Source of the DNA: a virus
Length of the DNA: 37,212 nt
IMG/VR virus record: IMGVR_UViG_3300028548_004295
Coordinates: 1 to 37,212 of that record
Reading direction: 5' to 3' (one strand)
Shown piece by piece: positions 22,610-28,275 of the stretch. Position 1 is the first letter of the stretch, and each line of letters opens with the position of its first letter. A model generated the notes under the pieces. The model saw nothing but the letters and a program-made list of their open reading frames with translations. It was not told the origin of the DNA and made no database searches. The position numbers and the translations under genes are program-made.

Positions 22610-22852
22610 ATGTCAGAACTAATAAAAACAGAAGGTACTAAGCAGGTAGAGAGTAATCTTTACCTAACTTTAAAAACAGATGGGTTATATTTTCATAAGC
22701 GTAAAGCCTTGTGGCATAGTGTATACGGTAAAAATTCTTTCGGTGGGCAGTTTGTCACCCGTTTAAATAGTGAAAGTTTCACTAGTACCTTAGACATGAC
22801 TGAAACCCTATGGGATATGTACAATACTGCCCCTACCCCTATCAACTACTAG
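22610..22852 (+). CDS. Hypothetical cassette protein
   Basis: An 80-residue protein with a beta-rich centre (NLYLTLKTDGLYFHKRKALWHSVYGK). AAAGGAG precedes the ATG, and the promoter-like motif is 74 bp upstream. It is followed after nine bases by another small gene without its own motif, so the two form one cassette. Confidence 0.6.
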   Translation: MSELIKTEGTKQVESNLYLTLKTDGLYFHKRKALWHSVYGKNSFGGQFVTRLNSESFTSTLDMTETLWDMYNTAPTPINY

Positions 22853-22861
22853 GGGGTTACT

Positions 22862-23179
22862 ATGAAATACGGAACATTTGACGAATGGGTAACTAAATTT
22901 CCCTGGGCGGAGCTTCCTTCAGATTGGGAATTAATCAGAGAAGAAAATGGTGACCACAAGCATCAACTAACCCTTAAATACCCCGCACCACTGCGTAAAA
23001 ACCGTACTGGTGATTACCTCGAGTTCTGGAACGATGGCGTTAATACTTTTCACGAGACCAGTGGGGCTTATGATAATGCGGGTGTGAATATTATACGTAA
23101 TAAAATATACACCGACCAAGAGTTGTACGAGTATGGTGTAGAGTTATTTCATCGTTGTCTCACTGAGAGTTGGGATTAA
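22862..23179 (+). CDS. Hypothetical cassette protein
   Basis: A 105-residue protein rich in Trp (FDEWVTKFPWAELPSDWELI). The C-terminal part YTDQELYEYGVELFHRCLTE is helical. The TDQELYxxGVELFHR segment loosely resembles the AVAHELFAEDY segment of the protein encoded at 22166, hinting at distant paralogy. No function can be assigned. Confidence 0.6.
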   Translation: MKYGTFDEWVTKFPWAELPSDWELIREENGDHKHQLTLKYPAPLRKNRTGDYLEFWNDGVNTFHETSGAYDNAGVNIIRNKIYTDQELYEYGVELFHRCLTESWD

Positions 23180-23193
23180 GTTACCTGGTTAAT

Positions 23194-23220
23194 TTGACTA
23201 TGCTATACTATGTATTTGAT
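23194..23220 (+). promoter_or_regulatory. Repeated promoter-like motif, copy 6
   Basis: TTGACTATGCTATACTAT, followed downstream by TTTGATCAGCG and AATTACCTTAGTTA, shared with copy 7. It starts 76 bp before the ATG at 23270. Confidence 0.65.
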
Positions 23221-23269
23221 CAGCGTTAAAATTACCTTAGTTAATAAATACTTAGTGGAATAAATAAAT

Positions 23270-23506
23270 ATGAATAAATTTGATTTAATAGATATTATAG
23301 AAGACCAAGGCGGTCCTAATAAAAAGCTACTCGACATTATGGAAAACTCAACTACTTATGGTGAATGCTTCAATGTCAAAATAGTAAATAATGAAGTACT
23401 TAAAAAGTATCATGGTGGTGAATGGTTTGAGGGAGATGGTCCTGATTATACTGGCAGTTTAGGCTACGCTTTAGAGAACTTATATAGTATTAAACTATTT
23501 GATTAA
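23270..23506 (+). CDS. Hypothetical cassette protein
   Basis: A 78-residue acidic protein (FDLIDIIEDQGGPNKKLLDI at the N-terminus, SLGYALENLYSIKLFD at the C-terminus). It lacks a clear ribosome binding site (AGTGGAATAAATAAATATG). The promoter motif of the next cassette begins almost at its stop codon. Confidence 0.6.
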   Translation: MNKFDLIDIIEDQGGPNKKLLDIMENSTTYGECFNVKIVNNEVLKKYHGGEWFEGDGPDYTGSLGYALENLYSIKLFD

Positions 23507-23507
23507 T

Positions 23508-23534
23508 TTGACTATGCTATACCATGTTATTGAT
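23508..23534 (+). promoter_or_regulatory. Repeated promoter-like motif, copy 7
   Basis: TTGACTATGCTATACCAT, with the same downstream leader elements as copy 6. It starts 75 bp before the ATG at 23583. Confidence 0.65.
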
Positions 23535-23582
23535 CATTAGTATAATTACCTTAGTTAATAACTAATATAAAAGGAATAAATT

Positions 23583-23816
23583 ATGAAAAATACTAACTGT
23601 GATGAATGTGATACTGTAATTTTTAAAGAGTATTTATTAGACCAAGAAAAATCTTGCCCTAGTTTACCTTGTGGTGAGTACTGGGTTAAAAGCTATTACG
23701 CAAGAGGAGCAACCTACTACCACGAGAGTGGCTGTGATGAAGGCGAGGCTGTGTGTTACAATTGCGCACCTAACCTTAAAGGTGATATAGATTTAAGTAA
23801 ATTGAGAATGGCTTAA
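23583..23816 (+). CDS. Cysteine-rich putative zinc-binding cassette protein
   Basis: 77 residues with CDECD at the start and CYNC near residue 60, which could chelate one zinc, plus further Cys (CPSLPCGEYW, GCDEGE). The middle is aromatic (WVKSYYARGATYYHES). It is the last rightward gene of the cassette array; a hairpin follows 20 bp downstream. Confidence 0.65.
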   Translation: MKNTNCDECDTVIFKEYLLDQEKSCPSLPCGEYWVKSYYARGATYYHESGCDEGEAVCYNCAPNLKGDIDLSKLRMA

Positions 23817-23836
23817 GCTGTTACTTATATACTACT

Positions 23837-23863
23837 GTGGAAAAACCATAAAAGTTTTTTCAC
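23837..23863 (+). terminator. Hairpin after the cassette array
   Basis: GTGGAAAAAC (23837-23846) pairs with GTTTTTTCAC (23854-23863), 10 bp with one G-T pair and a 7-nt loop. The U-rich 3' arm could promote termination, although no T-run follows. Confidence 0.5.
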
Positions 23864-23872
23864 ATTTCAAGA

Positions 23873-23894
23873 CTATTAGCTAATATGCTAATAG
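23873..23894. repeat. Inverted repeat CTATTAGC
   Basis: CTATTAGC (23873-23880) and GCTAATAG (23887-23894) are exact inverse copies separated by TAATAT. Confidence 0.6.
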
Positions 23895-23941
23895 CTAACC
23901 TTCTAGGAAGCTGTAGTTAGTCCTTCTTACTAGGTTATTGG

Positions 23942-23986
23942 CTACCCTATTATGAGCCTATTAGTATGGTGAAGGTAATAGGGTAG
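23942..23986. repeat. Inverted repeat CTACCCTATTA
   Basis: CTACCCTATTA (23942-23952) and TAATAGGGTAG (23976-23986) form a perfect 11-bp inverted repeat with a 23-nt spacer. The core GTAATAGGG is the same word found in the divergent control region at 2324. Confidence 0.65.
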
Positions 23987-24000
23987 TGAATGGGTGGTTA

Positions 24001-24093
24001 ATGGTACTACCAGAGATAAAGCATATAACAGAAACTAACGAAGTAATAGACCTCTCCACTATAACCTATATAGTGACAACTAAGAAACCATAG
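24001..24093 (+). CDS. Possible 30-residue peptide
   Basis: ATG at 24001 with GGTGG just upstream. It encodes MVLPEIKHITETNEVIDLST and a hydrophobic/Thr-rich end. Too short to be sure; it may be chance. Confidence 0.3.
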   Translation: MVLPEIKHITETNEVIDLSTITYIVTTKKP

Positions 24094-24191
24094 GCTAAGA
24101 CACACGAACCAAAAACCTACGGCTATTAACAATTGACCATGAACCATGGTTGAAGACACAAAAACCAAAGACACAGCCAATATGGCAATAC

Positions 24192-24291
24192 GATCCATCG
24201 TCCACAGATCACGATCTAGATGTTCCGGATCATGATCACGATCCAAAGACAAAGACACACTATATATGCACCATGGATCATGATCATGATC
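24192..24291. repeat. Cluster of nine GATC sites
   Basis: GATC begins at 24192, 24207, 24213, 24228, 24234, 24240, 24276, 24282 and 24288, several within ATGATCATGATC palindromes. Spacing is often 6 bp. Such density is typical of Dam/SeqA-controlled origins or of protein-binding arrays, though function here is unknown. Confidence 0.7.
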
Positions 24292-24306
24292 TCTTATTAT
24301 AGGTAC

Positions 24307-24330
24307 AAAAAAGGGGAGCCGTAGCCCCCC
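24307..24330 (-). terminator. Rho-independent terminator of leftward gene at 24342 (UACG tetraloop)
   Basis: On the minus strand GGGGGGC pairs with GCTCCCC (one G-U) around a TACG loop closed by C-G, followed by TTTTTT. Stable UNCG-type hairpin. Confidence 0.9.
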
Positions 24331-24341
24331 AACCCTAGCCC

Positions 24342-24572
24342 TTACTTGAGGACTAAACTACCTTTTGAAATATCGTAGTTAAGGTGAGTTTGAGCACCTT
24401 TAGGATATATAGTAGCATAGTGAGCTAACGCAGATTCAACAGACATACCGCGAACCGCCTTAGCACGCTTGATATTGTGTTCTGCCCTAGCTATACCAGG
24501 CATATATTGAAGTACCTGAGGAGATACTTTAGGAGTTACCGCAATAGCGGATTTAGTTTTAGTATTTTTCAT
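24342..24572 (-). CDS. Small basic leftward cassette protein, YDI C-terminal family
   Basis: A 76-residue basic protein starting MKNTKTKSAIAV. The core AEHNIKRAKAV...ESALAHYATIY and ending HLNYDISKGSLVL align without large gaps to the protein encoded at 24949 (THNINRASKV...ANALALYKTL, LAYDIKGGRLINL). The ending also resembles the protein encoded at 19804. It has its own terminator just downstream and a degenerate copy of the promoter motif upstream, so it is an independent transcription unit. Role unknown; the lysine-rich N-terminus suggests nucleic-acid binding. Confidence 0.8.
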   Translation of the reverse strand: MKNTKTKSAIAVTPKVSPQVLQYMPGIARAEHNIKRAKAVRGMSVESALAHYATIYPKGAQTHLNYDISKGSLVLK

Positions 24573-24629
24573 TATACATTTTTCCGTAAGGCTATTAGTT
24601 AAACACTGATTAGACGCCTTATTACCTAA

Positions 24630-24656
24630 ACAGTATAATAATTATAGCGTAGAAGT
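24630..24656 (-). promoter_or_regulatory. Degenerate promoter-like motif for the gene at 24342
   Basis: On the minus strand CTTCTACGCTATAAT followed by TATTATACTG matches the repeated motif only in its CTAxGCTATA core. It lies 84 bp before the ATG, near the usual distance. TTTACTTTACTT lies just upstream of it. Confidence 0.45.
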
Positions 24657-24769
24657 AAAGTAAAGTAAAGTATTATTTAAAAAGAAGTATATAAAAGATA
24701 TATATAAAAACCATACATAATGTTCCCTGCGGGGCACACAGAGCATTAGGAGGAGCAGCAGCACACACA

Positions 24770-24780
24770 CCCCCCCCCCC
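24770..24780. repeat. Poly-C tract (11)
   Basis: Eleven consecutive C residues following a CACACACAC run, in an otherwise AT-rich phage. Confidence 0.7.
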
Positions 24781-24821
24781 GATAAACCATCGTCCATGGA
24801 ATTCTGCTCGCTATCGCTCGC

Positions 24822-24861
24822 AAAGACAAAGACACAAAGACAAAGACACAAAGACAAAGAC
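24822..24861. repeat. 14-bp tandem repeat AAAGACAAAGACAC
   Basis: Nearly three consecutive copies (24822-24835, 24836-24849, 24850-24861). A single copy is at 24245-24258 in the sister module. Iteron-like, non-coding on both strands. Confidence 0.8.
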
Positions 24862-24913
24862 ATCTACATCATGATCATGATCTTGTTCATAATCATAATC
24901 TTATTATAGGCGT

Positions 24914-24935
24914 AAAAAAGGGGGCTTACGCCCCC
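24914..24935 (-). terminator. Rho-independent terminator of leftward gene at 24949 (GNRA loop)
   Basis: On the minus strand GGGGGC pairs perfectly with GCCCCC around a GTAA loop and is followed by TTTTTT. Sister of the terminator at 24307. Confidence 0.9.
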
Positions 24936-24948
24936 CGCCTAACTAACC

Positions 24949-25218
24949 TTAACTAAGGTTAATAAGCCTACCGCCCTTAATGTCATAGGCTAGGTCCCCG
25001 CCCCCGTAACCTAGGGTTTTATATAAGGCTAACGCGTTAGCGTAAGTAAAGGTATTAACCTTACTAGCCCTATTAATATTATGGGTAGCCCCGTTTTTAA
25101 CTACGTACGTAAGTACTAAGTTATTAGCCCTTATAGTAGCTAAAGGCGTATTAGTTTTAGCTACGCTAGGTTTTACGCTAGTAGCCGGTTTAGTTTTAGT
25201 ATTAGTATTAATAATAAT
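24949..25218 (-). CDS. ATG-less paralogue of the 24342 protein (ATT start candidate)
   Basis: An 89-codon open frame reads from ATT at 25218 (alternatives ATT 25215, 25212) to a TAA. The frame is closed by TAA four codons upstream and contains no ATG, GTG or TTG near its start; an AAGGGG Shine-Dalgarno-like stretch sits directly before the ATT triplets. The product NTKTKPATSV...THNINRASKV...ANALALYKTLGYGGG...LAYDIKGGRLINL aligns along its length with the protein encoded at 24342. It almost lacks Glu, Gln, His, Met, Cys and Trp, as the dinucleotide depletion demands. It may be a real gene using a rare start or a decayed copy; the intact frame, promoter motif and terminator favour function. Confidence 0.6.
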   Translation of the reverse strand: MIINTNTKTKPATSVKPSVAKTNTPLATIRANNLVLTYVVKNGATHNINRASKVNTFTYANALALYKTLGYGGGDLAYDIKGGRLINLS

Positions 25219-25270
25219 AACCCCTTTTTAAGTACCTAATTTAGTTAGTTTATAAGGCGGTACTAGTAAA

Positions 25271-25297
25271 CCTTATATAACTAGTATAGCGTGTCTA
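25271..25297 (-). promoter_or_regulatory. Repeated promoter-like motif on the minus strand
   Basis: TAGACACGCTATACTAG followed by TTATATAAGG. It begins 79 bp before the ATT at 25218, inside the 67-84 bp range of the other copies. TTTACTTTACTT lies just upstream of it. Confidence 0.6.
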
Positions 25298-25432
25298 GTA
25301 AGTAAAGTAAAGTATTAAGTATACTAATTATATATATATAAACTATACATATTTTGTCTTATACCCCGCCCTAACGGGCGACCCACGCAATATAAATAAA
25401 AGCTTTACTTTACTTTACTTATATAGTATAAT

Positions 25433-25509
25433 AGTCGTCGGCTTCAAAAAGCTCCCTGCGGGGCACACACCGGCAGGAGCCGACCCACGGAGACTACACC
25501 ACGACGACT
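25433..25509. repeat. Nested palindromes (cruciform candidate)
   Basis: AGTCGTCG (25433-25440) is the inverse of CGACGACT (25502-25509). Inside, GTCGGCT (25437-25443) is the inverse of AGCCGAC (25478-25484), and GCTCCCTGC (25451-25459) nearly mirrors GCAGGAGC. The arms compete for alternative hairpins. Confidence 0.7.
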
Positions 25510-25518
25510 CCACCACCA

Positions 25519-25533
25519 CCCCCCCCCCCCCCC
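25519..25533. repeat. Poly-C tract (15)
   Basis: Fifteen consecutive C residues after CACCACCA, followed by ATCTAT-type repeats. Such a tract is unstable in replication and assembly. Confidence 0.7.
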
Positions 25534-25736
25534 GGATCTATATCTATATCTATACCGGTTTCAGCTCGGCTCCCGCGGGCACATAAAAACACCCCCCACC
25601 CCCCTTATACAGGAGCTGGTGTGAGTTTAGCCGTAGCTTAGATTTAAAGAGCCATAAGCCATGACTTTCACATATTGGAAAAGTAAGCTAGAATTAGGGT
25701 CTCCTAACCAAAATTTTTTGCAAATTTTCAGAGCCT

Positions 25737-26105
25737 ATGAGAGACTACTTTGAACACATAAAGCCCGTATGCCCTCATTCCTTAGAGTCATTTGACCAAG
25801 GTCGGTTACTTGTTTTTGAGTACCACCCCTCACTATTAGGCATCTATTATGAGACCTTAGAAAACTATGACGCGGTTTTATTCAAGTGTCACCCCTCGAC
25901 CATTCGCGATGATCTAATATCCATGGTCGAAGATTTAAGTAACAATAAACCAGACGCCATGTGGTTTTGGTCACACCCCGAGGACGAACATTACTCGACC
26001 AGTGTCCCTAGTATCATTATGCAGAATAAAGAAACTTTACAAACTGCACGTAAAGAGTATAAAATGAAGCTCAAGGATATGGAACAAAGAATCAATGGAA
26101 AATAA
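25737..26105 (+). CDS. Hypothetical protein before the structural block
   Basis: A 122-residue protein of unknown family. It contains two His-Pro-rich turns (VFEYHPSLLG, FKCHPSTIRD) and WFWSHPEDEHYS, and ends in a charged helix. There is no obvious ribosome site and no close promoter, so the start is uncertain. It overlaps the next gene by 11 bp, which supports translation. Confidence 0.6.
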   Translation: MRDYFEHIKPVCPHSLESFDQGRLLVFEYHPSLLGIYYETLENYDAVLFKCHPSTIRDDLISMVEDLSNNKPDAMWFWSHPEDEHYSTSVPSIIMQNKETLQTARKEYKMKLKDMEQRINGK

Positions 26106-28275
26106 ATACTCACCTTTAGGGTATGAAGAGATGCTAGAACGCATCAAGTACAAAAAGATGCTTGAGGAAATGAGTTCCACTAACGATCCTTCTTACGGCA
26201 CGGAACAAATAGCTTCCCCTTTAGAACGTGGACCAACACAAAAGTTCGGTGACCTAATAGGTAAAGGTTTATACAAGCAACCTTTTGGTTTTAACGATGA
26301 ACGTAGTGCCATGGCTTCTGGTCAAGATTTAGCAACTGTAGCATCCTATACTCCTGGACCAGGGAACGTACTCGGTTACCTAGAAGGTGAAAAGATGATC
26401 GAAGAAGGCAACCCGTTACTAGGTAGTTTAATATCAGCAGCTTCAATTGGTCTACCTGGGAGTAGTAAAGTTTCTTCTTCTGTAAAACCTAAACTAAAAA
26501 CATACCAAGAACCTCCACTACTACCACCACCTCCTAAGCCTCAAGCTTTAGAACACAAAGTACTACACACCGCAGACCGTCCTAGAAATCTAAATGACAA
26601 AGTAGGTACAAACTCTTGGAATAGTGGCACATACTCCGAAGGTAACTTAATGCCTTTAAGGTACGCCGACAACGACACACAGATGATGAGTCAAATAGCT
26701 TTAGCTGAATCAGACCTTTATAAAAAACCTAACAAAATTTACCCAATAAACAACATACTTCAAGGTATGCGAAGATACGGGGTAACGGGTAAAGGTAACG
26801 TAAACCAAAACGTAGATAGACAAATAGATGACTTTTTATCAGAAGACTTTTTAGCTATTGGTAGTGCTACTCCTGCTCAAGTTATGAACGAATTACAGAG
26901 AAACGCTCCTAAAATACAAGAGACCAGTGCATATTACGGGTTAAACTCAACTATGGATGATACAGCAGAATCAGGTTATTCATACTTAACTACTAAAAGA
27001 CCTGTTTATGATTTAGACAGTCCTACAACCTCGTATAACGAAGCCAGACAAACCATGAGCCAATCTTACGGTGAACGTAAGTTTAGTATGTTCGATGACG
27101 GTCAACTTTACGGTAAACAAGGATCAGGAAAAACAAGTTTTCAAAACATGAGACACAACGAAGTGGGATTAGGTACTAAATTAAGTAATAGCCAAGCACC
27201 TAGAGCGAACAACTACATGCACCAAAGATACACGTTTGAAACTATGGACGGAGAGGATAATGTGTTAGTACTGCAAGAAATCCAAAGTGACCCTTACTTA
27301 CTCACTAGAGATCAAGGTAAATTGGCAGCTTCTGTAGCAAAACAAGATGAATTCGGCGATAGAATGCATGTCGACCACATAGTCTCTAAAATTGGAGACG
27401 ACCCCAGAATACCTTTTGAGGACATAGAAACAGGAAAATACACTGCGGGCGAGGCACTAGAAATTAGTGAAGATACAGTAGATTTTCATAATTTTTTAAA
27501 AGAAGCTGGTGAATTAGATAATTTTAATACAGAGTTTGATGAAATAATAGCAAAGTTTCAAACTGAGCAGCAAGACGCTCTAAGTTCTGGTAGTTTTGAA
27601 ATGGAAGAAGGTTCATTTCGTGGTAGAGGATACCCTGTAGAATATAATCCAGAAGTAGCAGACGCATACAACCAAAGAGCAGAACGTTTAGTTTCAAAGT
27701 ACATGTCTGATTTCAGTGAGTATTTAGGAATAGTGTCAGACCCTAAAAACCTACCTAGGAGTGTTGACTGGTTCACGGATAACGTAAAACTAGGTTTGCA
27801 AACTGGAGCCAACAATAACTCACCCTTCGTTTTAATACCTAACGGTGCTAGGTCGTTAGCACTTCCCGCAGGTGAAACTACAGTTGTACCACCTAAAATG
27901 GTGCGTTTCGTAGAAGAACGTTACTCAAACGACCCAAACTATCTACTCAATTACGACACTAAAGGTAACTTTTTAAACCTTCAAGGTAGAAATACAAATG
28001 ATCCTATAACAGGTGAGTTAGAGACACTACGTTTCGGTTCCCCAAGTAAAGAAGCTGTTAACCGAGCTAAAAGTTATAATGACTTCCTTAAAAAAGCCAT
28101 GAAACAAACCGAACAAGATTACGGGGTTAAACTAAACGCTACTGAATACATAGACGCCTACGACCAAGAGTTTTTAAAAATAGAACTTACACCAGAACTA
28201 AAAGAAGCTTTTAAAGTATTTAGGATGAACCATGGTGGAGAAGCTAGTTTAATGCAGTTAAAATATGACCTCTAA
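26095..28275 (+). CDS. Large putative virion-associated protein
   Basis: A 726-residue protein with no assigned enzyme domain. Residues 60-130 contain Gly/Ala-rich hydrophobic segments (TPGPGNVLGYLEGEKMI, LLGSLISAASIGLPGSS) and a Pro-rich linker (PPLLPPPPKPQ). The centre has VLQEIQSDPYLLTRDQGK, resembling the EIQSD motif of phage internal virion or polyvalent proteins. The end FRMNHGGEASLMQLKYDL has the MNxGG signature also seen in small proteins downstream. Location directly before terminase, overlapping by 11 bp, suggests an ejected or injected protein or packaging partner. Confidence 0.65.
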   Translation: MENKYSPLGYEEMLERIKYKKMLEEMSSTNDPSYGTEQIASPLERGPTQKFGDLIGKGLYKQPFGFNDERSAMASGQDLATVASYTPGPGNVLGYLEGEKMIEEGNPLLGSLISAASIGLPGSSKVSSSVKPKLKTYQEPPLLPPPPKPQALEHKVLHTADRPRNLNDKVGTNSWNSGTYSEGNLMPLRYADNDTQMMSQIALAESDLYKKPNKIYPINNILQGMRRYGVTGKGNVNQNVDRQIDDFLSEDFLAIGSATPAQVMNELQRNAPKIQETSAYYGLNSTMDDTAESGYSYLTTKRPVYDLDSPTTSYNEARQTMSQSYGERKFSMFDDGQLYGKQGSGKTSFQNMRHNEVGLGTKLSNSQAPRANNYMHQRYTFETMDGEDNVLVLQEIQSDPYLLTRDQGKLAASVAKQDEFGDRMHVDHIVSKIGDDPRIPFEDIETGKYTAGEALEISEDTVDFHNFLKEAGELDNFNTEFDEIIAKFQTEQQDALSSGSFEMEEGSFRGRGYPVEYNPEVADAYNQRAERLVSKYMSDFSEYLGIVSDPKNLPRSVDWFTDNVKLGLQTGANNNSPFVLIPNGARSLALPAGETTVVPPKMVRFVEERYSNDPNYLLNYDTKGNFLNLQGRNTNDPITGELETLRFGSPSKEAVNRAKSYNDFLKKAMKQTEQDYGVKLNATEYIDAYDQEFLKIELTPELKEAFKVFRMNHGGEASLMQLKYDL

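Larger units (their letters stand above)
23817..24341. other. Non-coding repeat-rich region, part 1
   Basis: About 525 bp with no convincing long gene. It holds three inverted repeats, a possible 30-residue ORF, a cluster of nine GATC sites and a leftward terminator, each listed separately. The composition is unlike the flanking genes. Confidence 0.6.
24195..24910. repeat. Module-flanking direct repeats shared by the two leftward cassettes
   Basis: Four words occur in the same order downstream of both leftward genes: CCATCGTCCA (24195, 24787), AAAGACAAAGACAC (24245, 24822), CATGATCATGATCT (24279, 24870) and TCTTATTATAGG (24292, 24899), then the terminator and gene. TCCCTGCGGGGCACACA also occurs upstream of both genes (24724-24740 and 25453-25469). 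This indicates tandem duplication of a roughly 600-700-bp module. Confidence 0.75.
24573..24948. other. Non-coding spacer between duplicated leftward cassettes
   Basis: About 375 bp without a convincing gene. From left to right it holds the leftward promoter region (24630-24660), an AT-rich block, the GC-rich TCCCTGCGGGG repeat, an 11-C tract (24770-24780), CCATCGTCCA, a 14-bp tandem repeat, GATC palindromes and the second leftward terminator. Confidence 0.6.
24897..25343. other. Segment nearly free of GA, TC, CA and TG dinucleotides
   Basis: Counting by hand between 24901 and 25320, only seven such steps occur, whereas about 98 are expected for independent bases at the observed GC content of about 37 percent. 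Each G/C run is therefore preceded by A and followed by T. The adjoining 60 bases (24841-24900) contain about 25 such steps. The segment covers a terminator, a gene and its promoter. Confidence 0.75.
25219..25736. other. Non-coding repeat-rich region, part 2
   Basis: About 518 bp without a recognisable gene: a leftward promoter motif, an AT-rich stretch with TATATATATA, a CGCCC-TAA-CGGGCG-like hairpin near 25366-25381, TTTACTTTACTTTACTT with TATAAT (25427), nested palindromes (25433-25509), a 15-C tract and ATCTAT repeats, CCCGCGGG near 25571, then a plain stretch leading into the gene at 25737. Confidence 0.6.

Noticed and set aside
22094-23513. Classical sigma-70 promoter with TTGACT as -35 and TATACC as -10
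   Set aside because: The spacing would be only 4 bp. A 15-bp spacer to a downstream TATAAT-like hexamer, or an extended -10 at TGCTATAC, fits better, so the entries are called promoter-like only.
24007-24258. Leftward open frame of 83 codons in the GATC cluster
   Set aside because: The N-terminus derives from repeat DNA, codon use is unlike the phage, and no start signal is visible.
24642-24863. Leftward open frame beginning MSLSLCLCLC
   Set aside because: It is the translation of the AAAGACA tandem repeat and poly-C tract, without a ribosome site or protein-like composition.
14848-25736. Integrated mobile element with transposase
   Set aside because: No transposase, recombinase or terminal inverted repeats with target duplication could be found around the cassettes.
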